Shown here: piece after piece, positions 20,367 through 31,375 of the stretch
How the letters are laid out: each line of letters starts with the position of its first letter
How positions within the stretch are numbered: the stretch's first letter is position 1
NCBI GenBank assembly: GCA_964200075.2
Contig: CAXNAA020000031.1
Location: forward strand, 1 to 33,695
From: Sphacelaria rigidula
Taxonomy: Eukaryota; Phaeophyceae; Sphacelariales
Direction: 5' to 3'
Length of the DNA stretch: 33,695 nt
Notes under the pieces: model-generated
The model's input: the letters and a program-made list of their open reading frames with translations, nothing else
Databases searched by the model: none
Told to the model about the DNA's origin: nothing
Position numbers and translations under genes: made by a program

Positions 20367-23300
20367 CTACCGAATATTGATCGTCTCAGTGGAGCAACAA
20401 CGCCTACATGAAAAAGTGGGTGGGCACGCGTAGGGCACATGTCATGATTCCTCATGTATTAGCCACGACTTGCGCCACCAAGGTCTCTTCGATGAGAAAC
20501 AGTTGATGGTGGCGGGGATGGATGTGACAGAGGTTTGTGCACTTGCTTGTGCGAGAAATTGAAGAGAAACATGAAAATGATCATGATTAGAAAAAATCCA
20601 CGCATATTCCACGCATGGCAAGCGGTTGGTAAACTTGAGTTTTGTACGTTCCCTTCTGATGGCCCGAAGACAACTTGTGAACGTCATCTACGCCCACCAC
20701 ATGAATCGCCCTCAACTCTCCAAAATTCACCGCGCGGTCAGCATAGGAGAACTCCGATCAAGTTAGGCGGTCCAGGAAGTACGCGTGCCTGGTCTTGGAG
20801 CTTCGCCGACCAGCGAAGAACTTTTCACCATGTGTGCGACACATGCGGAGAAGGACAGCTCTTTGGCATGCTGAGACAATAGTGAAAACCGTTCACCGAT
20901 CGTGACATTCCCTCATCCTTCGCGCTGTCAACTCGAATGAGATGATCAATATTTACCAATAACGTCATGTACTGTACAACTGGGGATGCTGAACAATGGA
21001 AACGAACATGATCGGAACTTGAAAAGAAATGGGGCTTGAAAACCGCCGGAAACCTTGCCATCGTTATTCGTCCTCCCGCCGGCATCAATGTTTTTGTATC
21101 CCCCCCTTCCCCCCTTCCCCCCTGACCGATATGTGCCCCCCCCAGAGGATCAACGCCAATGATCGGCGATGCTGTGAAACACTCCACTTACACCGTAGCT
21201 AGGTACTCAGATTACTGTTTATTTTGCTAGCGCTTTTATTGCGGTAACCGTTATGATGGTCGAGACGGATTACATCGGGCGAGGTGACGAAACCTTGACT
21301 CCGCGCGAGGAAATGGTTGTACTACGCACTGTTCACCTAGCTTGTAGTAAAACGGACGACCGATTTCTACGGCTGTTCCCTGCCGACTGTGTTTGTTGTC
21401 GTCCAATATATTCTGGGCGCCAGTTCACACTTTTCGGTACATGTGGACACATCAGCCGGGGTCACACAGGAAGAACAAAGAGCTTTATTCTTGTTGGTTT
21501 TTGGTACCCCACCTTCCTTCTGCGGTGCTTTCCTTTTACTATTTTGTTATCGCGAGAGGGGTTCAGCAGTCCCTCTCCCTCGTCGACCGTCAAGTCGAAT
21601 TTTGTGTACCCACGACATAATCGCTCTCCACTCTTGGGCATGGTAACTCTAAAAGTGGCGATACCAGAAAATCAAGTATGATACAGTAGGCTGCCATTCA
21701 CATGAAACATAAGCAGTCCACTTTGGGCCTAACGAAATTATCGGGATGATGCAGGTCACCCGTCATGCCACTCGCCGAGTACATCACGGCTCCTCGCGTT
21801 CGGTGATGGCGAACCCGGTACAGCGGAAGCGCGGTGTGCTCCGGCTCAGCTTTGTTGAAATGTGATGCCAGTGCTCTCATGGATACGGTATTCGAGATCA
21901 TGAGCACACCCTATCCCCCCACCCGAATGTTCACCTTCGGTCCATGCCCGGAGTTGTGCGAGATTGTACTCCCTGAAGCAGTTCAAATGGGGCACCCTGT
22001 GACATACTTCAAACGGTAGAGTGTATGGTTCTTGAGATGAACGAGAACCTCCTCATCCGTGCGTTCTGAGCCAAATATTCCGAGGAAGGTCCCGTGATCT
22101 CCACCCCCCCCCCCCCCCCCCCATCCTCAAGTTTTTTTTGCATGATCCTGGAGTGAAGTTGTTATGCTGTGTAATTTTTTGTAGGAAAACTCGTTCACCC
22201 TGCCTGGGTTTCAACGCATAATAGTCTATTCCGGTGTCTAACCGCGATAGTGCAAGGAGGGGAGATGGCACCAAAGAATGCCAGGAATGAAGGAACGATG
22301 ATAGAGTTTTTGCGAGTGCATGTAACACGCACGAGGGAACTTGGAGTTTCTCTGTAAGGAAACTCCGGTTTTCCAACCTGTAAATCGTTTGATGCTTGTT
22401 GCTTTTCAATACAACAATTAAATTGTCGACCTCTGTTCGATTCTGCACTGAATGGCGGATGTCACTGCCAGCATAGTTTGGTAGTACTGTTCGACAGTAT
22501 CTTCGAACATTGGGCCGGACCTAAGGCGGCTAATTTCTGTCGAGTAACAGGAGTCATTTCAATCATGTGAACGTAATTTGGAAAATCGAACTGTGTAGTT
22601 TCTAAAGCGGTTTCGAAATTTGGTATATAATTTGTCGTTGGGGAGGGTGACCCCTCTGCAGACGGGAGTCTGTAGCGTCAGCAACGAAAGTTTCGGATTG
22701 CAGGATTGACGCACCACGCTAGATACAGTCGGATCACGACCGGAAGTATCTTTTTTCACCCTGCATGATGAGGTCTCGTCAACTCTTTGATCTCTCTCTC
22801 ACACACACACCAACTGTGGTAAGGGCACGCAGATGGTCACACATTTCATGTCGGGTGAAATAAACGATGCATAACATCCCTCAAGTTCAAATTGCATCTG
22901 TTGTTGCCGCAGCACCGTCCTTGCTGGCTTGTGTGTGACAGAGAACAGTAGTGGCAGTGACAGGAACATTGCCGTGTTTTTCAACATGTCTTCCAGCGCA
23001 CAGAGGCGCGCGTTCTGTCCAAAAAGAGGGGAAGAGAGAAATCGATCTTCGGATCGGTGAGTTCCACAGACAAGAAGAAACACCCTCTCGCAGCTCGATG
23101 TTCTCCGAGGGGCTGCGCGCAACATGATAACATGCCTACCGCCATATGAACAAATCGGTACTTGCCGGTAACATGCATGAGGTCAGTCTCCCGAGCGATT
23201 AGTAGGTGATCGCCCATCGAGGACACACAAAGGACATGGGCGAAGAGGTTCCTCCCTGTCATTGACATGCGTGTACACCACATTCATTGGATGCACGCAG

Positions 23301-23640
23301 CCACAACATATTCGCTGCTGCGAAGATGTGGGGGGGAAGGGGATTTCGCTCCGTGTAACTCTTCCGCGTCATCCCTGTTGAATATGCCTTCCGCGATAGC
23401 AACCCAATGAAGAATGATCGTTTACATGATATTATACCGACGTTCATGGACAACCAGAGGAGGTGCTGGCCGGATGGTTGCTTGAAATCATGAAAATGGA
23501 GCTGAAGGTATACAGAAATGCCTCTACCAATTAGCCACTTTTCAATTGTTGTGCAACTGATAATTTGAATTCTAGACCCAATTTCTACCTTATCTCCACA
23601 TGATTCCACGGTTGGGACAAATCAACTCGTGAGTCAACTC
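20367..23640. other. No supported gene; homopolymer runs and one dispersed repeat
   Basis: Holds C-rich runs near 21100-21145 and a 19-C run at 22104-22122. It also holds one copy of a dispersed repeat (21426-21529). Short open frames on both strands overlap and compete (for example 21698-21907 minus against 21834-22019 plus) and cannot be resolved by eye. Confidence 0.4.
21426..21529 (+). repeat. Dispersed repeat, copy 1 (GGTAC..GTTTTTGGTAC family)
   Basis: Shares with 28202-28322 the blocks GTACATGTGG, AGCCGGGGTCA, ACAGGA, TTTTTGGTAC and CATCTTCCT-like sequence ending in CGGTGC, in the same orientation. Confidence 0.65.
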
Positions 23641-23765
23641 AAAGTCATCATCTCGATGAATAAATCATGCGGTTTATACATCAGTTGTAACTCACGCAGT
23701 CAACCCTTCATTACTCGAGGCTTGACGTAATTAACGCAGCCAACCCTTCTGTATTGGTAAATGTT

Positions 23766-24060
23766 TCCCACCTTCGAATGAATGCGGGACCTACCTAACT
23801 CAACAAGGTTGAATAATCTGCAGCCATAGGGCCTGAACCACAACACACTTTTCCCAAACCTGTCATGCGCGCAAGATGCCTGCACTGCGCAATATGTCAT
23901 ATGTTATCCACCCTCGGGAAAATGTGGGACCAACACTCTGCAAAGAGTTGAATTCCGCCATTCATGTTCATGGGGCCTGTATCACGCGTTTTTTTCCCAT
24001 GGGTAATGCACTGCATAATATGTGTAATGCACCCTCGACTCAGCGGACCAATTGTGTATA
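23766..24060 (+). repeat. Diverged tandem repeat (~120-140 bp units)
   Basis: Units begin near 23766, 23906 and 24029 with CCACCTTCG, CCACCCTCG and CACCCTCG. Each is followed by a GGGACC-like or GGACC block; the first two also share GTTGAAT, GGGCCTG, TTTTCCCA and TGCACTGC.. ATATGT. The third unit is truncated or decayed. Confidence 0.6.
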
Positions 24061-26649
24061 CAGTATGATTGCTTGCGTATCATGGCAAGTCAACATGATA
24101 CTAGACCCGGCAGGCACGAGGAGGCGCGGCAGTTCGCCGCGGCTGTTCAGTACCGTGCACGAGCGGTACCTCTGCGTGGTGGTGGAAAGATGCGTTCGTC
24201 CAATCATGAACCATCGATGGCGTAGTCGTATGCTGCTGTGTTAAGACCTCACAGGAAAGCAACACGCGATATTGTACTGAAAGCACCTGAACGAATTGCT
24301 CCGCCGTGCCGGTACACGATGCACTATTCACTTTTATGTGCTTCAGACTACCCGATAGCGAAGGGGATGTGGCCGGTACCATGGTACGGGGGAAAAACAT
24401 CGAGCATATTCCAATTTTCAAATTGGTTGGTGTCTTATGCTATTCCAGATTCGGCTACAGGTTTGTATGACAGAAAACACTCTCGTTTTTCTCGGAATAC
24501 TTGAAAAAACCCCAGCACTAACTCTCAAGAAAACAGCAGAAACTGCTCAAAAGATTACCCCATTATCTTAACTACAGGGTGTTACACCCAGATCCAGACA
24601 ACTATGCAGTGGTGTATGAACTGCAGAGTACTACCCTCAACACCAGACAAGGCAGTTATGCCGTGTTTTCGGGTCGCTCGTGACGGACTGTATTCAAATG
24701 CATAATCTTGTCACCGAAATCTGCACGTTGAGAAACGCGGCGGAGTACTACGCTACACAGAAAACAACACAGACGTTCTGCAGCATCATGAGAAATCATG
24801 CGCCGTTCTAATCGCGTTCCGCACGAGAAGAAGAAGCAACAGCAGCAGTATCAGCAGCATCTTTACTGCCAGTAGATGTACGCGGCTGGGGGTGGATCTA
24901 ACTCAGCCGGTGCCGATTCGTGTGTGTGTCAGCGCTGTCCAGCACGGTGGCTATCACGCGTAAGTCACTGAAGTTACGTTGGTGTGTAGCGGCCACAACA
25001 GCTGCTGTCCGTGTTCTTGTCTTATCTTCGCAATGACGGTAAGCGTGAGGTGGCAGCTCGGAGCGTGTGCTTCCCGACTAGTACAGACAGAGGGAGGACA
25101 GTCGCTAATGCAACAAGATTGTCCATCTACTGATGTGGAGCGAGCTTTTGGAGGAACAAATCACCTCAACACCGATCACTCCCAGACTCGAATAAATGCG
25201 AAAAAAGTATATCCACCTATGGGGACCCACATTTGTCTAATCAGCTGCCCGTCACGGATGTTTTCAAACAAGGTGAAGCCTTCACGCGTAGTGCAGGCAG
25301 TACACAGCAGTACCACACACACAGTAAAGAAAGTGAAGCCTTCACGTGTAGTACTGTAGTGCAGGCAGTAGTCAGTAGCCATACCCTCTGCATCTGCATC
25401 CACCGCCATTGACGTGCATCTCAATGTGACTTCGAATCCTACAGTGAAGACGGTACAGTACCGTACTGTATTGGCAAAGCACAGCTACCTACTGTGATCG
25501 CGAGTACATCCCGTGCTTGTAACCTGGCAGAGTACAGCCTGTACTCGAAAATGGAGTAGTTCGAGATAACACGGCCTACAGCTGTGTCGTGTTTGCGAAG
25601 CATAGCCTATACTTGTGATGTCGTTCTGTTCGCAAAATCCACGGCCTGTATTGCGAATACTTTTGCCTGCTGCAACACCCTGGCACTTCATTGTACTACC
25701 GTTTTACCGTAAAGTCTACATCGTACAGTATATTTTGTGCCCATCATCTCGAGAAAAAAAATATTATCCACGGCACCACCGGATGATGAAAGATCAAAGT
25801 GGGTGTCTTCCGTCGTGCTCAACAGTAGGGATGTTTGCGCGGATGAAACTCGAGGTCGTGAAGTTCAGAGCAAGATGCAACTGTCACCCTACTTCGATTA
25901 AACCACTAGCTTTTAAAGACCTCATCGACTATGGCGATGTGGAAACCAAATATGTGTGTTGGGCCAGGTTGGGCTCGGTCTTTCCTATTGGCCAACAATC
26001 TCAAGTCCTCTCGATCTTTACCGGTACGGTGTTTTGGGAAGCAAATTTTCCCCCAAAGTCCGTAGCAAAAAGACGGTTTTGATCTTTCCTCGGTTTGGTC
26101 TATCAGATATTCATGCTATTGGTCGACAGACCCGAAGGGTTCTCCGTCCTCCCGGCACACACCACATCAGCTCTATCATCGCGCGTAGGGCGTACACCAC
26201 ACCGTACGCCGGAGACGCTTGGTGTGATATTGGTGTCCACATGAAGTCAGCACAGCAGCATATGCACGAAGAAAGAGTGTTGAGCATAACTTGACACAAA
26301 CAGCGAGTAGCACGACCAACATGAGACAAACGTGACGTGTATCCGGGTTGCATGGAAGTTCAGAGAAGAAGGAAGGAAACATGCGATGCAGCAGGACACG
26401 TTTTTCGGTTCACCTCCAACAGATAAGGCTGAGTCGATGTGAATTGAAAGGTCTTCGTGCAAACCCCGATCATGGCCGGGTGTTTGAAAATCGGCCCTCG
26501 GCAAAAGTTGAGGACCCACTTGAAATGAGGGGAAAACCTATCACATTGGACACGTGCTGTTTCACCGTGCTGCAGCACATACTCACGCTCTCTCTCATGT
26601 TCTGTAGCTGTCACTTGTGCTGTGGTGTGTTCAGAGCTTTGGGAAGATG
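24061..26649. other. No supported gene
   Basis: Apart from the short repeat at 25272-25368 and a CAG/AAG-rich patch near 24828-24865, I see only short overlapping open frames (the longest are 25615-26082 and 24979-25359 on the plus strand) without recognisable domains. Confidence 0.35.
25272..25368 (+). repeat. Short direct repeat carrying a palindrome
   Basis: GTGAAGCCTTCACG followed by GTAGT occurs at 25273 and 25332, each followed by GTGCAGGCAGTA after 0-9 extra bases. The core GTGAAG-CCTTCAC is palindromic. Confidence 0.65.
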
Positions 26650-26735
26650 AACTAGGGGACAGCAGATTGGGTGCTCCCCCCCCTTCCTAAAAAGCTCGAA
26701 TCTTCGTTCTCGGGGCCTCACACGCGGGCATTCGG
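26650..26735 (+). repeat. C/G-run repeat family, partial copy a
   Basis: Begins AACTAGGGGACAG, then a TGGGTG block, a C-run, and CTCGAATCTTCG with CTCGGGGCCT. Same order as copy b. Confidence 0.65.
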
Positions 26736-26786
26736 CTACCCCCATAGAAATCCTCTGTCGCAATTTTCATCCTCTCGACAGTGGAA

Positions 26787-26980
26787 TACCCTCTAGAGGG
26801 TATTTCATCCCCAGTTTCGTTCATAAACGAATCCTCTGGAGGGCATCTGATGCCCCAGTGACTTCTGAGGTCTGAATTCCTCGAGAGTGACAAAAAGATG
26901 GTGCTCTGGAGGGTCGCGCATCCTCCAAATTCCCCCAGAGGGTGCGCGGCCCTCCAGAGGCAAAACAAGCCTCTGGAGGC
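26787..26980. repeat. Cluster of CCTCTGGAGG-type palindromes
   Basis: TACCCTCTAGAGGGTA at 26787 is a perfect 16-bp palindrome. Related boxes follow: CCTCTGGAGG (26833), GGGCATC..GATGCCC (26841), GCTCTGGAGG (26903), CCCCAGAGGG (26933), CCTCCAGAGG (26951), CCTCTGGAGG (26970). The cluster lies between copies a and b of the C/G-run repeat. Confidence 0.7.
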
Positions 26981-26999
26981 GTTCGACCCCACCCCTGCC

Positions 27000-27154
27000 A
27001 AGGATCTCTGTACACGGCACGTGGCCACATCCGCCAACACCTCGGTGTTCAACTAGGGGACAGAAGACTGGGTGTCCCCCCCCCTCCATCAGAAACTCGA
27101 ATTTTCGATCTCGGGCCTACGTGTCCCGAAATATATTTTTGACAGACCCTTGGG
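27000..27154 (+). repeat. C/G-run repeat family, full copy b
   Basis: Blocks in order: AAGGATCTCTGTACACGGCA, CCACATCCGCCAA, ACTAGGGGACAG, TGGGTGT plus C-run, ACTCGAATTTTCGATCTCGG, CTACGTGTCCCGAAATATAT, GACAGACC. This is the most complete plus-strand member. Confidence 0.7.
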
Positions 27155-28201
27155 AAAACTGTCAGTCTTTTTTCCAACTTGAATGTTTGGTATTGAAAAT
27201 GAAAACTCGAGCAAAGACAAAACTGTGACCAACGGAAAACTCGAAGGTGCTCTGGAACCGTCTCAACGAGCAGAGCAACTCATTTCAAAGTGTCAAATAT
27301 CCGCCCGATCCTCTTTGCGGGCCAAAAACGACGGAGACGGGCCAAGAAGGCACTTTTCAATAACAAGCTTTTTCTTTTTCCATATGAAAAGTGACCTGAC
27401 TGTATGCCACCGGGTACTGCAAGATAAATGCATTCGGGGGCGCTTCACCCACTCCAATTCGCACCACGGCAAGGGCACCAAACGCCAATTTTCGGGGCCT
27501 GGTGAAGTTCGCCTTGACTCAAATCCACGGAGCCCCTTGTAGGTATACCAAATCCCAGTAATGAGACTGGCAGACGTGGTCAGACCTCTCGAACAGAACT
27601 TGGTCCACGTATCAAGACATTGTTAATGGACTCGGAGCGGGCATGTGAAGTGTTGTGTAGACTTTGTTATAAGTCGACCTCGAGTGAGAAATGTCAAGCA
27701 GGTATTATGGTGATGATGAGACGAAGCGAGATCGCGCTGCACATTACCTGATTACATACCTAAAATATAGTGGAAGCGGAGGGAGATGTTAGTCGTGAGT
27801 GTACAGTGGAGTGCTCCTGGGCCTAGTGTAGCTGCTTAACGGGGTCTTGATATTGCGTTTAATGTGCTTTGCAGCCACTGTCATGTAAAATATTTTTCTA
27901 ATTCAAGGGTCGGAAGGAAGTAGAGCAGTCTCTGTGTGAGGGGATGGTGGTACGGTAGCTGTTTGTATCATACACGTCCTGTATTCATGCACTGCCTCCA
28001 AGAGAGGGCCCCATACATTGGAATGAAGACATTGTGCGAGCTGGACCAGCATAAGAACAGATCGTTCTAAGTGGATACTGTATAGTAGCTCATGAAAAGT
28101 AATGCACTGATATTTGGTATGTATGGAGGACCGCGGGAGAAGAGTAAAAAGGCTCGAGCGTGCGAGTGTATGTTGTCATCACTTCTATTGTGGACATCGG
28201 T
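27155..28201. other. No supported gene
   Basis: A 119-codon open frame at 27183-27542 (plus) has a plausible composition but no motif. It starts within 30 bp of a repeat copy and is not called. A minus-oriented copy of the AGCTGG-CCAGC motif lies at 28036-28050. Confidence 0.35.
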
Positions 28202-28322
28202 CTACGCCTCACGGTATATGTGGGCGCCATAAGCCGGGGGTCATACAGGACGGAGGTCAACACGGGAATCTTTGTATCTTCATTCATCTTGTTTTTGGTA
28301 CTCCATCTTCCTCCTACGGTGC
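28202..28322 (+). repeat. Dispersed repeat, copy 2
   Basis: Same family and orientation as 21426-21529, with small insertions. Translated frames of the two copies share a short VFGTP-like peptide, but neither shows an extended coding match. Confidence 0.6.
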
Positions 28323-28612
28323 CCGCCGTTAATTCATCATCTATTTTTGAGCTCCATGCTCGAACCCTTCTACTATACTCCGGTGGTCCTCCTCACCGAA
28401 TTTTAAAGCTTAGCTCTCAGAACTGAGCAGTGGCTTTATCCAGATTCCGTGCCTCTCCTCGAATATCTTGAACAATTAAAGAATATTTTTTATCCTCGAT
28501 CTCTCATTAGATATCGAATAACGTAAAAAGGTGAGAACACCGATCGTTTTCCCGTGCCTCAGCAGTGTTCACACGAAAAATCACCGTCATCCAAGCATCA
28601 TCCAAGAGCATC

Positions 28613-29296
28613 GATCCGTTTTTGAGGTTCAACATTTGGGTGAGTCTCAACCCGAAAACAGTGCTTTCCCTGACCTCAAGTCATGACCAATGAATTTCAT
28701 ATTGACGACCTCATGCCCCCCGACCTCCTTGAAACTAGTTTTGGGGGTTGCTCGTATTTCGTGCCCCCAAAGCGTACGTGCGAAAGTACTTTTTTGCCTC
28801 GATATCGTTCTTAGCCCGAAATAGGTGCTTCCGTATATAACAATGCTTTGAGAGTAGAGGATATGACCGAGAGTGAAAAGCGGGTCAATTGGTGAATTAA
28901 TCGTTTCAGTTCCGAAATTCCCCCTCACGAGGCCCGATATTTTCTCTGTAGTAGCTTGCCACAGAGGCCCTTGATATCCCTGAGTAGGATATCGACGTGT
29001 AGCTATAAGCACACATCCGTGATGGAGGCAAAGAAGAGCACACACGAAATGACAAATTGGCTGATTTAGAGCGAATGATCGAAGCCACTCTCACTCAGCC
29101 CTCTACTGTCAATCTCACGGAGACGTTGTTAGATACGCTTTGGGGGTACGGAAGACGGGCTACCCCAGAAATACTCTCAAGGAGGTCGGGGGCCATGAGG
29201 TCGTCGATATGAAATTCATTGGTCATGACTTTACGTCAGGGACAGCATTGTATTCGAGTTGAGACTCACCCAAATGTTGAAACTCTAAAACGGATC
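28613..29296. mobile_element. Foldback element with ~165-bp terminal inverted repeats
   Basis: 28613-28778 and 29134-29296 are inverted copies at roughly 80% identity. Both begin GATCCGTTTT and share CAACATTTGGGTGAGTCTCA, AGTCATGACCAATGAATTTC and CCCCCAAAGCGTA. The ~355-bp centre has no transposase frame; the longest frame inside (28647-29045, minus) has no recognised domain and runs into a TIR. It fits a non-autonomous foldback DNA transposon. No clear target-site duplication. Confidence 0.75.
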
Positions 29297-29759
29297 CAGG
29301 CTGTCATCTGCTGATTACATCTTGAATGTGTTTCGTGTACAGTTGAGTATCAAGATATCTCAGCAGGTAACGGGATTTACTCGACATGACAAATAACCAA
29401 CGAGATAAACTGGGCTGTTGAGTAATACGCACCCGCCCCTTGAATTTACGCTCAACTAGATATGAGTATCACGGTCCAATTCTTCTTCATCATGGAGGAT
29501 ATAATAACTGTCAGTTTGATCAGTCTTGAGGCTGGCTCAGATCGTAGTCTTGAACGTTGAAATTTGGCTGCCCGGGGGAAGTCGTCTCCAGGGACTGTGG
29601 TGCTACCAACATCCCCGAGTGTATTGGTCAACCAAACCCATTACTTCCCATCAGAATGACCTCAAACTAAAGGAATACATTTTACTTGGGTCTGGTGTAC
29701 CTGCACTGCATACAAGTGCAATCCGGCTGCTTGAGCTCAGATGGCTCTTCACCTCGGAC

Positions 29760-29923
29760 CAAAGGTCTGTCAAAAATATATTTCGGGACACGTAGGCACC
29801 GAAATCGAAAATTCGAGTTTTTGAGGGGGGGGGAGGGGGGGGGGACACCCAGCCGTGTGTCCCCTGTTTTTTTGCCGAGGCATTGGCGGATGTGGTCAGC
29901 TGCCGTAGACAGTAGAGATCCTT
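29760..29923 (-). repeat. C/G-run repeat family, copy c
   Basis: The reverse complement matches copy b throughout, including CCACATCCGCCAA and CGAAATATAT. The run here is two long G tracts on the plus strand. Confidence 0.7.
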
Positions 29924-29925
29924 AT

Positions 29926-30195
29926 ACATTATATATAATATATTATATGTAATATATTATATGTAATATATTATATATCATATAACATATGATATATATT
30001 ACATATCATGGGTTATGTACCATATAATATAGGTCAACATTATAGGTCTAGATTACAAATGTGCTTCTTTAACTTAATATATACTGTATTGTATGCATTA
30101 TATAATTATATATGAATATATATAGATGCTGAATAATATATAACATATGATCCTTATATTATATATTATATATTATAAAAATATAAAAATATACA
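29926..30195. repeat. AT-rich palindromic low-complexity tract
   Basis: Dominated by TATATAATATATTATATG-type units, with TAACATATGATATAT palindromes. Almost free of G and C for 250 bp, unlike its flanks. Confidence 0.85.
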
Positions 30196-30595
30196 TGTAA
30201 AGGAGCAGAAGCAAACATATACCCCGCAAAGCCCACCAAACTCCTCGCATTTGTTCAATGCTCGTTGATCAATTTCTTGCAACGAAGTTAACAGAAAATA
30301 TTGGAAAAAAACTGGATATTTTTAATTGTCGGAAAATTGCCCTCCGGCATCTAAGGTCATCGGGACAAAACGGGCAAGAAGCAGAAGCAGGTACACAAAC
30401 CCCACAAAGCCTACCAGACTTTTCCGTTTTAATCAGCGTTTACTGATCAATTTATTGTGACAAAATTAACAGACGTTTTCAAAACAGTGTTTACTGATCA
30501 ATTCCTTGCGAGAAAGTCCACAAGAAAAACTCGAAAAATCATGACAATTTTCGAAAAAATGCCCTCCGGGAGGGGGGGGGGGGTGGTCTACGTGT
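30196..30595 (+). repeat. Diverged tandem repeat, ~182-bp period
   Basis: AGCAGAAGCA, CCCCGCAAAGCCCACCA and TGATCAATTTCTTGC at 30200-30280 recur at 30385-30455 as AGCAGAAGCA, CCCCACAAAGCCTACCAGAC and TGATCAATTTATTG. A third TGATCAATTCCTTGC lies near 30497. Each long unit ends in a GAAAAT-GCCCTCCGG block. Confidence 0.6.
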
Positions 30596-30625
30596 CCGAA
30601 AATTTCCGCACGATAGACCCTTGCT
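30573..30625 (+). repeat. C/G-run repeat family, fragment e
   Basis: A G run followed by CTACGTGTCCGAAAAT and a GATAGACCCTTG block, in plus orientation facing copy d. Confidence 0.5.
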
Positions 30626-30699
30626 CGGACCCCAAAATTTACACTCATGGAATCCAACTTTATTCGGCGTGTAGTAGCTGTCAAAAGCTGCCAGTTGAC

Positions 30700-30830
30700 C
30701 AGGGTCTGACAAAAAAATATTTTCGGACACGTACGCCGCAAGATCGAAAATTCGAGTCTTTGAGAGGGGGGGGAACCCAGCCTGCTGTCCCCTAGTTTAT
30801 TGCGGAGATATTGGCGGGTGCCGTCAGCTA
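30700..30830 (-). repeat. C/G-run repeat family, copy d
   Basis: The reverse complement carries CCGCCAATATC, ACTAGGGGACAGCAGGCTGG, a C run, CTCGAATTTTCGATCTTG and CGTGTCCGAAAATATT, as in copy b. Confidence 0.7.
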
Positions 30831-30862
30831 CCAATATACTGTTCTCGTGAAATTGAGATTGG

Positions 30863-31112
30863 AGGATACGATTGAGAGTGAGGCGCGCTCAATTAGTGAA
30901 TTAATCGTTTCAGTTCCGAAATGCCCCTCCACGAGGTCAAATATGCTTTCAGTGATGACTGGCTACTGCGGCCCTTGATACCTCTGAGTAGAATCTTGAC
31001 CTGTAGCTGTAAGCACACGCAAGTAATCGAGGCAAAGAAAAGGTCACACGGAGAACAAAAAAGTGGCTAAGTTGAAGCGAATGAGCAAAGACCCTCTCAC
31101 GAAAACGTTGTT
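30863..31112 (+). mobile_element. Fragment homologous to the centre of the foldback element
   Basis: Aligns in direct orientation with about 28865-29125. Shared blocks: GAATTAATCGTTTCAGTTCC, CCCTTGATA, CTCTGAGTAG/CCTGAGTAGG, TGTAGCT-TAAGCACAC, GAGGCAAAGAA, GAGCGAATGA-like and ACGTTGTTA. The long inverted repeats are absent here. Confidence 0.65.
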
Positions 31113-31375
31113 ACCCGTCTACAGGGATCCTTGGCAGCAAGACCGATGAGATGGCGGACACGCCCCCCCCCCAAGTTCATCATCACTTACTAGAGCTATG
31201 ATTACGTTTATGGGATCATGTTCCGTGTCGTGGGCCTCGAGTACTCAACAGTAGTCAGGGCATGTTTGGCATCCAAGGTCATCGGGAGAGTAGTGCGGGC
31301 AAGAAGCAGAGGCAAATAAATTCCCTCCGTTTTAGAAACAACGAAAAAATCATAACATTTCTCGAAAAATTGTAC

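Noticed and set aside
21698-22019. Overlapping protein-like frames on opposite strands (21698-21907 minus, 21834-22019 plus)
   Set aside because: They overlap and neither has a decisive motif or splice context, so neither is called.
22435-22450. GTTCGATTC-like T-arm suggesting a tRNA
   Set aside because: The upstream 70 bases do not form acceptor, D or anticodon arms.
22981-23283. Minus-strand exon-like frame after an AATGACAG acceptor, with peptide VLCVSSMGDHLLIARETDL
   Set aside because: Locally protein-like, but I could not find a consistent donor or partner exon, and an overlapping minus frame (22799-23125) looks equally plausible.
26650-27154. Copies a and b read as LTRs of a small retroelement
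   Set aside because: They lack TG..CA ends, a primer-binding site and a polypurine tract, and the same repeat occurs singly and inverted elsewhere in the window.
28647-29045. 132-codon minus frame as a transposase of the foldback element
   Set aside because: It extends into the inverted repeat arm, lacks any catalytic motif, and is too short for known DNA transposases.
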